A stretch of DNA of 64,000 nt from the NCBI RefSeq assembly GCF_014467075.1, contig NZ_AP023027.1:1139001-1203000 (forward strand), written 5' to 3'. Both the position numbers and the translations under genes were made by a program. Source of the stretch: Anaerostipes caccae L1-92. GTDB lineage: Bacteria; Bacillota; Clostridia; Lachnospirales; Lachnospiraceae. The notes beneath the pieces are model-generated. The model did not search any database and was not told the origin of the DNA. It worked only from the letters and a program-made list of their open reading frames with translations. How positions within the stretch are numbered: the first letter of the stretch is position 1; each line of letters starts with the position of its first letter. Positions 17,366 to 25,512 of the stretch are shown in pieces.

Positions 17366-18814
17366 ATGAAAAAATTATTAGTTTGTATGCTCACCTGCTT
17401 TATGGCAGTTTCGCTGCTTGCAGGGTGCGGAAAAAAAGAAGAAGCAAAGACAGTAGAGCTGGATAAGGATAATCCGACGGTCATCTCTGTCTGGCATTAT
17501 TACAACGGCGCACAGCAGGAAGCATTTGAAAGCCTGGTGAGCCAGTTTAATAATTCCGATGGAAAAGATGAAGGGATCTATGTCGAGACTTATGCACAGG
17601 GCAATGTCTATGATCTTGAGAAGACCGTGCTGAATTCAGCAAATAAAAAGGCTGGAGCCAGTGAGATGCCGAATATTTTTGCAGCCTATGCGGATACGGC
17701 ATATCAGGTAAACAAGCTTGGACTCGTAGCCGATCTGAACGAATATCTCACAAAAGCCGAGATCGGAGAGTATGTGGATAACTACATCGAGGAAGGAGAA
17801 CTTTCCAAGGCCGGAGAGTTGAAAATATTTCCTGTGGCAAAGGCTACGGAAGTACTTGCGGTAAACCAGACGGACTGGGAGAAGTTTTCAAAAGCTACCG
17901 GAGCAAAAACTTCCGACCTGAGTACAATCGAAGGACTCGTAAAGACTGCGGAAAAGTATTATAAGTGGACGGACAAGGCTACCAAAACTCCGAATGACGG
18001 GAAAGCATTTTATGGAAGAGATGCGATGGCAAACTATTTCTTCGTTGGAGCTAAACAGCAGGGAGTGGACCTCTTAACGATTGAAAAAGGAAAGTGTAAA
18101 ATCAATTTTGATAAGAAAGTAGTGAGAAAACTCTGGGATAATTACTATACTCCATATATCAAAGGTTATTTTACTGCGAGCGGAAGATACAGAAGCGATG
18201 ATATGAAGATGGGCAGCCTCATCGCGTTTACAGGCTCCAGTTCCGGGGCGGCATATTATCCGAAGGCAGTGACGGTCAATGACAAGAAAAGTTATCCGAT
18301 CAAGGTAAGATCCTATGAAGTTCCGAAGTTTGCGGATGAAGAAGATTATGCGGTTCAGCAGGGCGCAGGAATGGTCGTCACAAAATCTTCCGATAAAGAA
18401 ATTTATGCATCTGTTCAATTTTTAAAATGGTTTACCGAGGCAAAACGTAACTTTGAATTTGCGGCTACCTCCAGCTACCTGCCGGTAAAAAAAGAAGCCA
18501 ATACCGAAAAAGCTGTTGAAAAGGCAATGAAGGATGAGAAAAATGAGGATATTAAAGACACAGTTATGACAGCGGTCAAAACAGTCAATAATAACAAAAT
18601 GTACACTCCGAAAGCCGCAAAGAATGGAAGCCAGATCAGAAATATTTTAGAAACATGTCTGTCTGACAAAGCCGATCAGGACAGAAAAGCTGTGGAGAAA
18701 GCCATAAAGGGCGGCATGTCCTATGAAGCTGCGGTGAAAAAATATAACACAGATCAGAATTTTGAACAGTGGTATGAAAAAACATTAAAGGAATTAAAAA
18801 CATTGGAAGGCTGA
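17366..18814 (+). CDS. Solute-binding lipoprotein (family 1), no ABC permease nearby
   Basis: 482-aa extracellular binding protein. The lipoprotein signal is MKKLLVCMLTC...SLLAGC with the lipidated Cys at residue 21. After it comes the family 1 core VISVWHYYNGAQQ, followed by typical ADLNEYLTKAE and FLKWFTEAKRN segments. The upstream in-frame start at 17333 is rejected because GGGGGAA sits 6 bp before the ATG at 17366. No ABC permease or ATPase gene is present; the next gene, 19 bp downstream, is a transmembrane GGDEF-EAL protein. It may therefore present a ligand to that receptor rather than to a transporter (inference). Confidence 0.9.
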   Translation: MKKLLVCMLTCFMAVSLLAGCGKKEEAKTVELDKDNPTVISVWHYYNGAQQEAFESLVSQFNNSDGKDEGIYVETYAQGNVYDLEKTVLNSANKKAGASEMPNIFAAYADTAYQVNKLGLVADLNEYLTKAEIGEYVDNYIEEGELSKAGELKIFPVAKATEVLAVNQTDWEKFSKATGAKTSDLSTIEGLVKTAEKYYKWTDKATKTPNDGKAFYGRDAMANYFFVGAKQQGVDLLTIEKGKCKINFDKKVVRKLWDNYYTPYIKGYFTASGRYRSDDMKMGSLIAFTGSSSGAAYYPKAVTVNDKKSYPIKVRSYEVPKFADEEDYAVQQGAGMVVTKSSDKEIYASVQFLKWFTEAKRNFEFAATSSYLPVKKEANTEKAVEKAMKDEKNEDIKDTVMTAVKTVNNNKMYTPKAAKNGSQIRNILETCLSDKADQDRKAVEKAIKGGMSYEAAVKKYNTDQNFEQWYEKTLKELKTLEG

Positions 18815-18833
18815 TGAGGTTAAGATCCGGGGT

Positions 18834-21830
18834 ATGAGACAGTTAAGGCAAAATTCAATTTTAAAAAGAATATTGGTACCTCTTCTTCTGCTGGTCATCC
18901 TCCAGGTAGCAGTCCTTGCGGGACTTCTGTTCGGAGGCGGGGTCATGAACCGTCTGAACCAGAATTCTGTGGATATCATTAATGAGCGTGTTATCAACCG
19001 AAAGAATTATCTGGAAGATGAGATGGTGAAGCGATGGTCCAATCTGGATTCTGCCTTAAACGGGATCAACCAGTCGGCAGAGAAACTGAAGACGGACGAT
19101 GCAAAAAAGTTTTCAAGGATTGACAGTGACAGTTCGGTTTATACCGGTCTTCTGGACGAGAGCATGGAAGAATTGATCTCGCTGATTCGTCAAAACATGG
19201 TGACAGGGGCATTTGTGGTTCTTAATACCAAAGATCTTTCAAAAGAGGAAGAAAACCGCGGGTATCAAAATAAGCCCGGGATTTATATCAGGGATTATGA
19301 TCCGGTGGCTGCACCGTCTGAGAACAACACAGACCTTCTCGCGGAACGGATGCCTTCTGCCCTGGTAAAGAAGTGGAAGATCGGGATGGATACCGGGTGG
19401 AATTCGGGATTTGATTTCAAAGATTCCTCTGTCGATTACTATTCTTTTTTGTATGAGCCGTACATGGCCGCAGAGAAATACCCGGAGCTCAAAACAGCGG
19501 ATCTGGCATACTGGAGCAAGACTTATACTCTGGCCAACAATCCAAAAGAAGTGATTTCCTATTCTGTCCCGCTCAGGCTGAGCGACGGGACAGTTTACGG
19601 AGTCCTGGGCATTGAGCTGTCTACTGATTATTTAAAGAAACTGATCTCATTCAATGAACTCAGTGAGAATAAGAACAGTGCTTACATACTCGGCGTACAG
19701 GACGGAGGAAAAGGAAATCAGCTTCAGAATGTCATGGTCAGCGGGCCTGCTTACAATATGTATATGAAGCAGAGCAAATCAATCAATCTGGTTGCATCAA
19801 AAGACTATGACAATGCTTTCACCATCGGAGGATCTGATGCAGATCTGCTTTGCAGCAATGTCCACTATATCAATCTTTATAACACGAATACACCGTTTGC
19901 AGATCAGAAATGGGCGCTGATCGGTGTTGTTCCCACGGATCAGCTGTTTTCATTTTCCAACAAATTTAACAAGACACTTGTGATTGTAGTGACAGCACTG
20001 TTTATTGCCAGCATCATAGGAGTGCTGGTGATCAGTATTCTGATCACGCGGCCGGTCATCAGCCTGGCATCGGATGTCAAAAACAGCAATCCGAGCGAAC
20101 CCATTGCGCTGAGAAGAACCGGGGTTAAAGAACTGGATGAATTGGGAGGGTCTTTTGAAAAGCTGAGCTCAGATGTCTTTCAGGCGTCCAGGAAGTTTGC
20201 ACAGATCCTGCGGATGGCCAGCATAAAAATCGGCGGTTTTGAGATTGATTGGAATGAAAACCAGCTTTTTATGACAGAAGATTTTTTCCGGGTATTTCGC
20301 AGTGAAAAAATCCGGAAGAACATGTCGATTGAAGAATTCACAGAAAACATGGAGATGTTTCGGCGGTATGTGAGCAGGAAAAATGAACAGGATCATATTT
20401 ATATTTTCGAGATACCGGATAAGGAAGATCTGTTCTGGGTACGCCTGAGCATACGGTATGAAGAGGACAAAATCGTCGGTTTGGCAGAAGATATCACCAA
20501 GGAGACTCTGGAACTCAAGAAGATGGAGTATGAGAGGGATTATGACCTGCTCACGAATATACTGAACAGGAGAGCGTTTAATGCCAGGCTGGAGCAGCTG
20601 TTTCAGAAAGGAAAAGATGTTCTGGGCACTGCAGCTCTGATGATGATCGATCTGGATAATCTCAAATTTTTAAATGACTCTTACGGACATGACTTTGGAG
20701 ATAAATATATCCAGAAAACTGCAGCAGGACTCAAAAAATATACTCCCAAAGAGTCGGTAGTGGCCAGGATGTCCGGTGATGAATTTTTCGTCTTCTTCTA
20801 CGGATATGATTCAAAGGATGCAATACGAAAGAAAATAAATCACTGCTGGTCAAAAATGGATGAAGAATATCTGGAACTTCCAAATAAGCAGAAATTCCGG
20901 CTCAGGATGTCGGGAGGGATCGCATGGTATCCGGACAACACCGATGACTATACGAAACTCATTAAGTATGCAGACTTTGCCATGTACAAGGTAAAGAAAA
21001 GAGGAAAAGGCAGATATGGGGAATTCGACAGAGAAAGTTATTTTCAGGATGCATATTTGCTGCAGAATAAAGAAGAACTGAATCATCTGATTGAAGAAGA
21101 GCTGATCGAATATTACTTCCAGCCGATCATCGATGTGAAGACCGGTGAGACATTTGCATACGAAGCGTTGATGCGTTCCAGACTGGATTCGATTCCTACA
21201 GTCTACGAGATTTTGTCTCTGGCGAAACAGGAATCCAAACTGTATGAGATCGAACGCCTGACTTGGTTTAAATCTATGGAATCTTTTGTGGATTTGGTGC
21301 AGAGCAAAGCCGTAAAAAGGGGAACCAGAGTTTTTATCAATTCCATTCCAAATCAGGATCTGGATGAAAAAGACGTTGAACGGTTTGAACTTCAGTACGG
21401 AGAATACCTTGATCTGATTGTTCAGGAGATTACGGAGGAAGAGCGCGGCAACCGGATGATGCAGGCTAAAAAAGAAGAGAGGATGCATCGGTGGGGAGGC
21501 GGCATTGCTATCGATGATTATGGCAGCGGATACAACAGTGAGCACCTGCTGCTGAGCGTGACAGCCCAATATCTCAAGATTGACATGAAGATTATCAGGG
21601 ATATCCATCTGGACCGCAACAAACAGCAGATTGTTAAAAATATCATATACTATGCCCACGAAAGGGACATCAGGATTATTGCGGAAGGTGTGGAGGCATA
21701 TGAGGAAATGCAGACGGTAGTGAAGCTGGGGGCAGATTATATCCAGGGATACTATTTTGCAAAGCCGAGCCTGCTCGTCCAGCGCATCGATGAACAGAAG
21801 AAGAAACGGCTTTTGGATCTGCAGAGTTAA
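18834..21830 (+). CDS. Membrane receptor with GGDEF and EAL domains (c-di-GMP turnover)
   Basis: 998-aa protein. One membrane helix at about 10-36, a long extracellular sensor region of the dCache type (about 40-375), a second helix at about 381-404, a HAMP-like stretch, a PAS-like domain (about 460-560), a GGDEF domain and a C-terminal EAL domain. The cyclase signature is SGDEF (about 646-650); the RxxD inhibitory site just upstream is absent (KESV). The phosphodiesterase keeps the catalytic set: YEALMR, FINS, VQEITEEE, IDDYG, LKIDMK and AEGVE, so it should be active. It is paired with the binding lipoprotein upstream and ends at a terminator. Confidence 0.9.
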   Translation: MRQLRQNSILKRILVPLLLLVILQVAVLAGLLFGGGVMNRLNQNSVDIINERVINRKNYLEDEMVKRWSNLDSALNGINQSAEKLKTDDAKKFSRIDSDSSVYTGLLDESMEELISLIRQNMVTGAFVVLNTKDLSKEEENRGYQNKPGIYIRDYDPVAAPSENNTDLLAERMPSALVKKWKIGMDTGWNSGFDFKDSSVDYYSFLYEPYMAAEKYPELKTADLAYWSKTYTLANNPKEVISYSVPLRLSDGTVYGVLGIELSTDYLKKLISFNELSENKNSAYILGVQDGGKGNQLQNVMVSGPAYNMYMKQSKSINLVASKDYDNAFTIGGSDADLLCSNVHYINLYNTNTPFADQKWALIGVVPTDQLFSFSNKFNKTLVIVVTALFIASIIGVLVISILITRPVISLASDVKNSNPSEPIALRRTGVKELDELGGSFEKLSSDVFQASRKFAQILRMASIKIGGFEIDWNENQLFMTEDFFRVFRSEKIRKNMSIEEFTENMEMFRRYVSRKNEQDHIYIFEIPDKEDLFWVRLSIRYEEDKIVGLAEDITKETLELKKMEYERDYDLLTNILNRRAFNARLEQLFQKGKDVLGTAALMMIDLDNLKFLNDSYGHDFGDKYIQKTAAGLKKYTPKESVVARMSGDEFFVFFYGYDSKDAIRKKINHCWSKMDEEYLELPNKQKFRLRMSGGIAWYPDNTDDYTKLIKYADFAMYKVKKRGKGRYGEFDRESYFQDAYLLQNKEELNHLIEEELIEYYFQPIIDVKTGETFAYEALMRSRLDSIPTVYEILSLAKQESKLYEIERLTWFKSMESFVDLVQSKAVKRGTRVFINSIPNQDLDEKDVERFELQYGEYLDLIVQEITEEERGNRMMQAKKEERMHRWGGGIAIDDYGSGYNSEHLLLSVTAQYLKIDMKIIRDIHLDRNKQQIVKNIIYYAHERDIRIIAEGVEAYEEMQTVVKLGADYIQGYYFAKPSLLVQRIDEQKKKRLLDLQS

Positions 21831-21851
21831 GAAGTGTATGAACCAAATAGG

Positions 21852-21900
21852 AAAAAACCTTCGGCTGCGGCAGAGAAAAGGCCGTTTCCGAAGGTTTTTA
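21852..21900. terminator. Convergent terminator
   Basis: AAAACCTTCGG and CCGAAGGTTTT form a stem of 11 bp. It stands between the GGDEF-EAL gene (plus) and the DUF1292 gene (minus) and can serve both. Confidence 0.82.
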
Positions 21901-21948
21901 TATTGTTTATTTCAAATGATCGAAACCTGTCAGGGGATGAGAAATGAT

Positions 21949-22266
21949 TTATTCTTCTTCGTCATCCTCGTCGTCTAAAATAGCATCAAAAGCAGCGGAA
22001 ACCATCTCATATTCCTCGTCGTCCTCGATATTGTCCAGCTGAACTTCATCATCCGGCAATTCTTCGTAGCGGTAAAGAAGCAGTTCGCTTTCTTCCTCAT
22101 CGTTCTCAAGGTCTTTTACGGGAACCAGGGCGATATAATCCTGTTCTTCGATGCCGAAGATACAGATCACGGCGCAGTCGAGCTGGACACCATCCTCCAT
22201 TTCCAGATGGATGATTGGATTTTCTTCTTCAAATACGTCAGCTTCTACGTTGATATCTTCACTCAT
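21949..22266 (-). CDS. DUF1292 protein
   Basis: 105-aa, extremely acidic protein. The core EDGVQLDCAVICIFGIEEQDYIAL with LLYRYEE is the DUF1292 pattern (YrzB-like), found in most Firmicutes, usually near the RuvX-like resolvase and alanyl-tRNA synthetase genes; those are not neighbours here. The tail is almost all Asp and Glu. Function is unknown. Confidence 0.88.
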   Translation of the reverse strand: MSEDINVEADVFEEENPIIHLEMEDGVQLDCAVICIFGIEEQDYIALVPVKDLENDEEESELLLYRYEELPDDEVQLDNIEDDEEYEMVSAAFDAILDDEDDEEE

Positions 22267-22411
22267 AAGACTACCTCATTTCCTAGAATCCGGCTCTGTG
22301 AGCACAGAAATTCTATTAATTTTATTTGCATTTTTGGGCTGTTCTTAATATACTAAATAATAAAGGAAAAAGCAAGGGGACAAAAAGATTGGTACAGCGG
22401 AGGCTACTATT

Positions 22412-23614
22412 ATGGAAGAATACAGATATTTATTAGATATAGCGGTGATACTGGCTTTGACAAAGTCTTTCAGCCTGTTTTCGCGAAAAGTAAACATGCC
22501 TCCGGTAGTCGGAGCTTTGATTGCAGGCATCATACTGGGACCGGTGATGCTGAACGTGATCGAACCGTCTGACACGATCCTGAGTCTGGCAGAGATCGGT
22601 GTGATTGTCCTGATGTTTCAGGCAGGGCTGGAGACCGATATAAGGGAACTGAAACGCAGCGGAAAAGCAGCCATGGTGATTGCGCTGTGCGGAGTTGTCG
22701 TGCCCCTGGCGGTCGGAGCGGTCATCTCTTTTATGTTTGAAAAGAACTTAATGGAAAATATTTTTGTGGGAGTCATTTTGACTGCCACATCTGTGAGCAT
22801 TACCGTAGAAACCCTTCAGGACATGGGCAAACTTAAGGGGCGGGTCGGAACAGCGATCTTAGGCGCAGCGATCATTGATGATATCCTGGGTATTATCCTG
22901 CTCTCTGTTATGACAAGCATTGGAAAAGCGGGAACAGTTGAGCTTACCGGAGTGCTTATGATCATTGGCAAGATGGCGCTGTTTTTCGTTATTTCAGGTG
23001 CCGGCGGAATTTTTGTGTACAAGTTTTTCCGCAGGATGTCCACGATGAAAGTAAACAATGAACAGGTCCACAGAAGGCGGGTTCCGGTGCTTGCACTGGC
23101 ATTCTGCCTGTTTCTGGCATTTTTGGCCGAATTATTTGGAATTGCAGATATCACCGGGGCATATCTGGCAGGAATTATCCTGTGCAGAATACCGGAGACT
23201 TACTATATTCACCGAAAGGTGGAGTGTATCTCATACATGCTGATTACCCCGATTTTCTTTGCCAGCATCGGCCTCAAAGTCGAAGTGGCGGGAATGACGC
23301 AGACGATGATTATCTTCACTGTGCTTATCAGTATTGCCGCTGTCCTGACGAAGATCATCGGCTGCGGCATCGGAGCTAAGGTCTGTAAGTATTCTTATAA
23401 GGAGTCCTTAAAGATCGGGGCCGGCATGGTCTGCAGGGGAGAGGTTGCGCTGATCGTTGCACAAAAAGGAATCCATGTGGGGCTGCTCAGGGAAGAGATG
23501 TTTGCGCCTATGGTCATTATGGTGTTGGTGACAACCCTTTTGGCGCCGATTCTTCTCAAGCTGTTTTTTTCAGAGTGGTTCAGCGGATTGACGTATAGGA
23601 CAGGAAAGAGATAA
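22412..23614 (+). CDS. Cation:proton antiporter, CPA2 family
   Basis: 400-aa membrane protein of the monovalent cation:proton antiporter-2 type with about 12 helices. PPVVGALIAGIILGP near the N-terminus, LAEIGVIVLMFQAGLETD and AAIIDDILGIILLS, which carries the ion-binding Asp pair, are characteristic. It lacks the cytoplasmic TrkA-N domain of KefB/KefC. CGGAGG 8 bp upstream supports the start. It heads an operon with two M14-like genes and purL (gaps 4, -4 and 11 bp). Confidence 0.9.
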   Translation: MEEYRYLLDIAVILALTKSFSLFSRKVNMPPVVGALIAGIILGPVMLNVIEPSDTILSLAEIGVIVLMFQAGLETDIRELKRSGKAAMVIALCGVVVPLAVGAVISFMFEKNLMENIFVGVILTATSVSITVETLQDMGKLKGRVGTAILGAAIIDDILGIILLSVMTSIGKAGTVELTGVLMIIGKMALFFVISGAGGIFVYKFFRRMSTMKVNNEQVHRRRVPVLALAFCLFLAFLAELFGIADITGAYLAGIILCRIPETYYIHRKVECISYMLITPIFFASIGLKVEVAGMTQTMIIFTVLISIAAVLTKIIGCGIGAKVCKYSYKESLKIGAGMVCRGEVALIVAQKGIHVGLLREEMFAPMVIMVLVTTLLAPILLKLFFSEWFSGLTYRTGKR

Positions 23615-23618
23615 CAGG

Positions 23619-24557
23619 ATGATTGAGACAGTAGTATCAGTAAAACTCCCGGTGCGGGAGACATTAAGGATTAAGAAGAATTCCCTGCATCCGGACGTGA
23701 TGACGGGAAGAGAAAAGAGAATCTGCCTCGTTTCGGGTTTATATGGAGATGAGCTTGGAGGACAGTATATATGCGGAGAGATCATAAAGAGGATCAAAGA
23801 GGACTATGATTCCCTGTCAGGAATCGTGGACGTATATCCGTCGGTCAACCCTCTGGGGCTGGACGCCAGGAGCCGGAGCATCCCGGTCACACAGGAAGAT
23901 TACAGCGCGGTATTTCCGGGAGATTTAAAGGGGGAACTCGGGGAATATACGGCGGCTAAGCTGCTGGGGGATATGGAGAGTGCAGACTGTGTCATTGACA
24001 TCCACTCCAGCAATATTTTTCTTCAGGAGATTCCACAGGTGAGATTAAACAGCGATGCGGACGAACGTCTGCTCTGCCTTGCGGGCTATATGAACACGGA
24101 TCTGATCTGGATACATCCGTCCACGACAGTGAATGAGGGAAGCTTATCCTATGCCCTGAATGAGCGGGGAGTGCCCTGTATGGTCACAGAATCAGGGGCC
24201 GCGTTCAGGATCAAATATGACTTCTGCCGACAGATCATAGAGGGAGTGTTTGCTGTCATGAAGGAACTGGGCATCTGGAAGGGCCCGTCTGCAGAACCGA
24301 AGAGAGCCCCGGTCGTCCATGATGACGGGATTCATTATCTGAATTGTGAGACGAATGGTTTGTTTGTGACCCACAAAAAGGTGAAAGATCATGTGAAAAA
24401 GGGTGAGATCATCGGCAGTGTCACAAGTCCGATTTTAGGAGCTGTGGAGGAAGAAATCATTGCTCCGGTGGACGGTATTCTGATGACTGTCCGAGAGCAT
24501 CCGGGTGTCACAGAGGGATCACTGATCGCCAGAGTCGTGGGAGGTGACCTGATATGA
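23619..24557 (+). CDS. AstE/AspA-like (M14) protein with altered zinc site
   Basis: 312-aa protein of the succinylglutamate desuccinylase/aspartoacylase family. The usual first zinc motif GxHGNE reads GLYGDE (40-45), so the His ligand is Tyr42; Glu45, the second His (VIDIHSS, His129) and the catalytic Glu (VTESG, Glu191) remain. A C-terminal biotinyl/lipoyl-like beta barrel (about 225-310) follows, as in many family members. It overlaps the next, related gene by 4 bp. Activity as a normal deacylase is doubtful without the His. Confidence 0.82.
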   Translation: MIETVVSVKLPVRETLRIKKNSLHPDVMTGREKRICLVSGLYGDELGGQYICGEIIKRIKEDYDSLSGIVDVYPSVNPLGLDARSRSIPVTQEDYSAVFPGDLKGELGEYTAAKLLGDMESADCVIDIHSSNIFLQEIPQVRLNSDADERLLCLAGYMNTDLIWIHPSTTVNEGSLSYALNERGVPCMVTESGAAFRIKYDFCRQIIEGVFAVMKELGIWKGPSAEPKRAPVVHDDGIHYLNCETNGLFVTHKKVKDHVKKGEIIGSVTSPILGAVEEEIIAPVDGILMTVREHPGVTEGSLIARVVGGDLI

Positions 24558-25501
24558 TCAAAGAGACGTTATATACGACAGATTCCTACCTCAGGGAAGA
24601 ATTTAAAATAGAGGGATTCCGGTTCGGAAGTACAGGCGAAGACTCAGAACCGTCTGCCTGCATTGTCGGTTCCATGAGAGGAAATGAATTTCAGCAGCTT
24701 TTTATCTGCTCTCTGCTGGTAAAGAGACTGAAGGAGCTGGAAACATCCGGCTCGATTGTGGGAAACCATGAGATTCTGGTCATTCCTTCACTGAATAATT
24801 CATCAATGAATGTAGGGATGCGGTATTGGGTATCGGACAACAGTGACATCAACCGGGAGTTTCCGGGGAATCCGCAGGGAGAGCCGACCAGTCGTCTTGC
24901 GGCCAGTATATTTGCGAAAGTAAAGGGCTACCGTTATGGAATTCAGTTTCCTTCCTTTTACCGGAAAGGAGATTTTATACCCCATGTCCGGATGCAGCCG
25001 ACCGGAAAGGAAAGTGCAAGTCTGGCAAACTTATTCGGACTGCCCTATGTGATTACAAGCAAGCAGAGAAGTTTTGATGTGAAGACGCTGAATTATAACT
25101 GGCAGATCAACGGGACCGATGCATTTTCAGTCTATTCCGGTGATACAGGACATATCAATGAGTTTTCGGCGAAACAGGCTGTATCTGCTGTTTTGCGGTT
25201 TTTAACCAGAATGGGAATTTTAAAATATAATTGCCATAACGGCTATATTGCAAGTATTATAGAAGAAGAGGACATGGCGGAAGTCAAGACGGAGGCACCG
25301 GGATTTTTCCGGCGTCTTGTCAATGTCGGAGAGGAAGTGCACCGGGGACAGCTCTTAGGGGAGATTCTGGACCCTTACGAGGGAGATATTATTTCTGAGG
25401 TGCATTCCACCGTAGATGGAATCGTTTTTTACGCGAAGAAGGATCCAATGATCTTGGAGAATGCTTCTGCGTTTCAAATCATAAAGAAGCTGCACGAATA
25501 G
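24554..25501 (+). CDS. Degenerate AstE/AspA-like (M14) protein
   Basis: 315-aa paralogue of the preceding gene. The zinc motif is GSMRGNE with Arg42 at the His position, and the second His segment DIHSS is replaced by GIQFPS. Only Glu45 and the INEF glutamate remain, so this is probably a pseudoenzyme. The C-terminal barrel (VHSTVDGIVFYAK) is kept. ATGA overlap with the upstream gene implies translational coupling and perhaps a heteromeric complex of the pair. Confidence 0.75.
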   Translation: MIKETLYTTDSYLREEFKIEGFRFGSTGEDSEPSACIVGSMRGNEFQQLFICSLLVKRLKELETSGSIVGNHEILVIPSLNNSSMNVGMRYWVSDNSDINREFPGNPQGEPTSRLAASIFAKVKGYRYGIQFPSFYRKGDFIPHVRMQPTGKESASLANLFGLPYVITSKQRSFDVKTLNYNWQINGTDAFSVYSGDTGHINEFSAKQAVSAVLRFLTRMGILKYNCHNGYIASIIEEEDMAEVKTEAPGFFRRLVNVGEEVHRGQLLGEILDPYEGDIISEVHSTVDGIVFYAKKDPMILENASAFQIIKKLHE

Positions 25502-25512
25502 AGGAGGACCAT

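Noticed and set aside
20850-21659. 269-codon minus-strand frame over the EAL domain
   Set aside because: Antisense shadow of the GGDEF-EAL gene; no family resemblance and no ribosome site.
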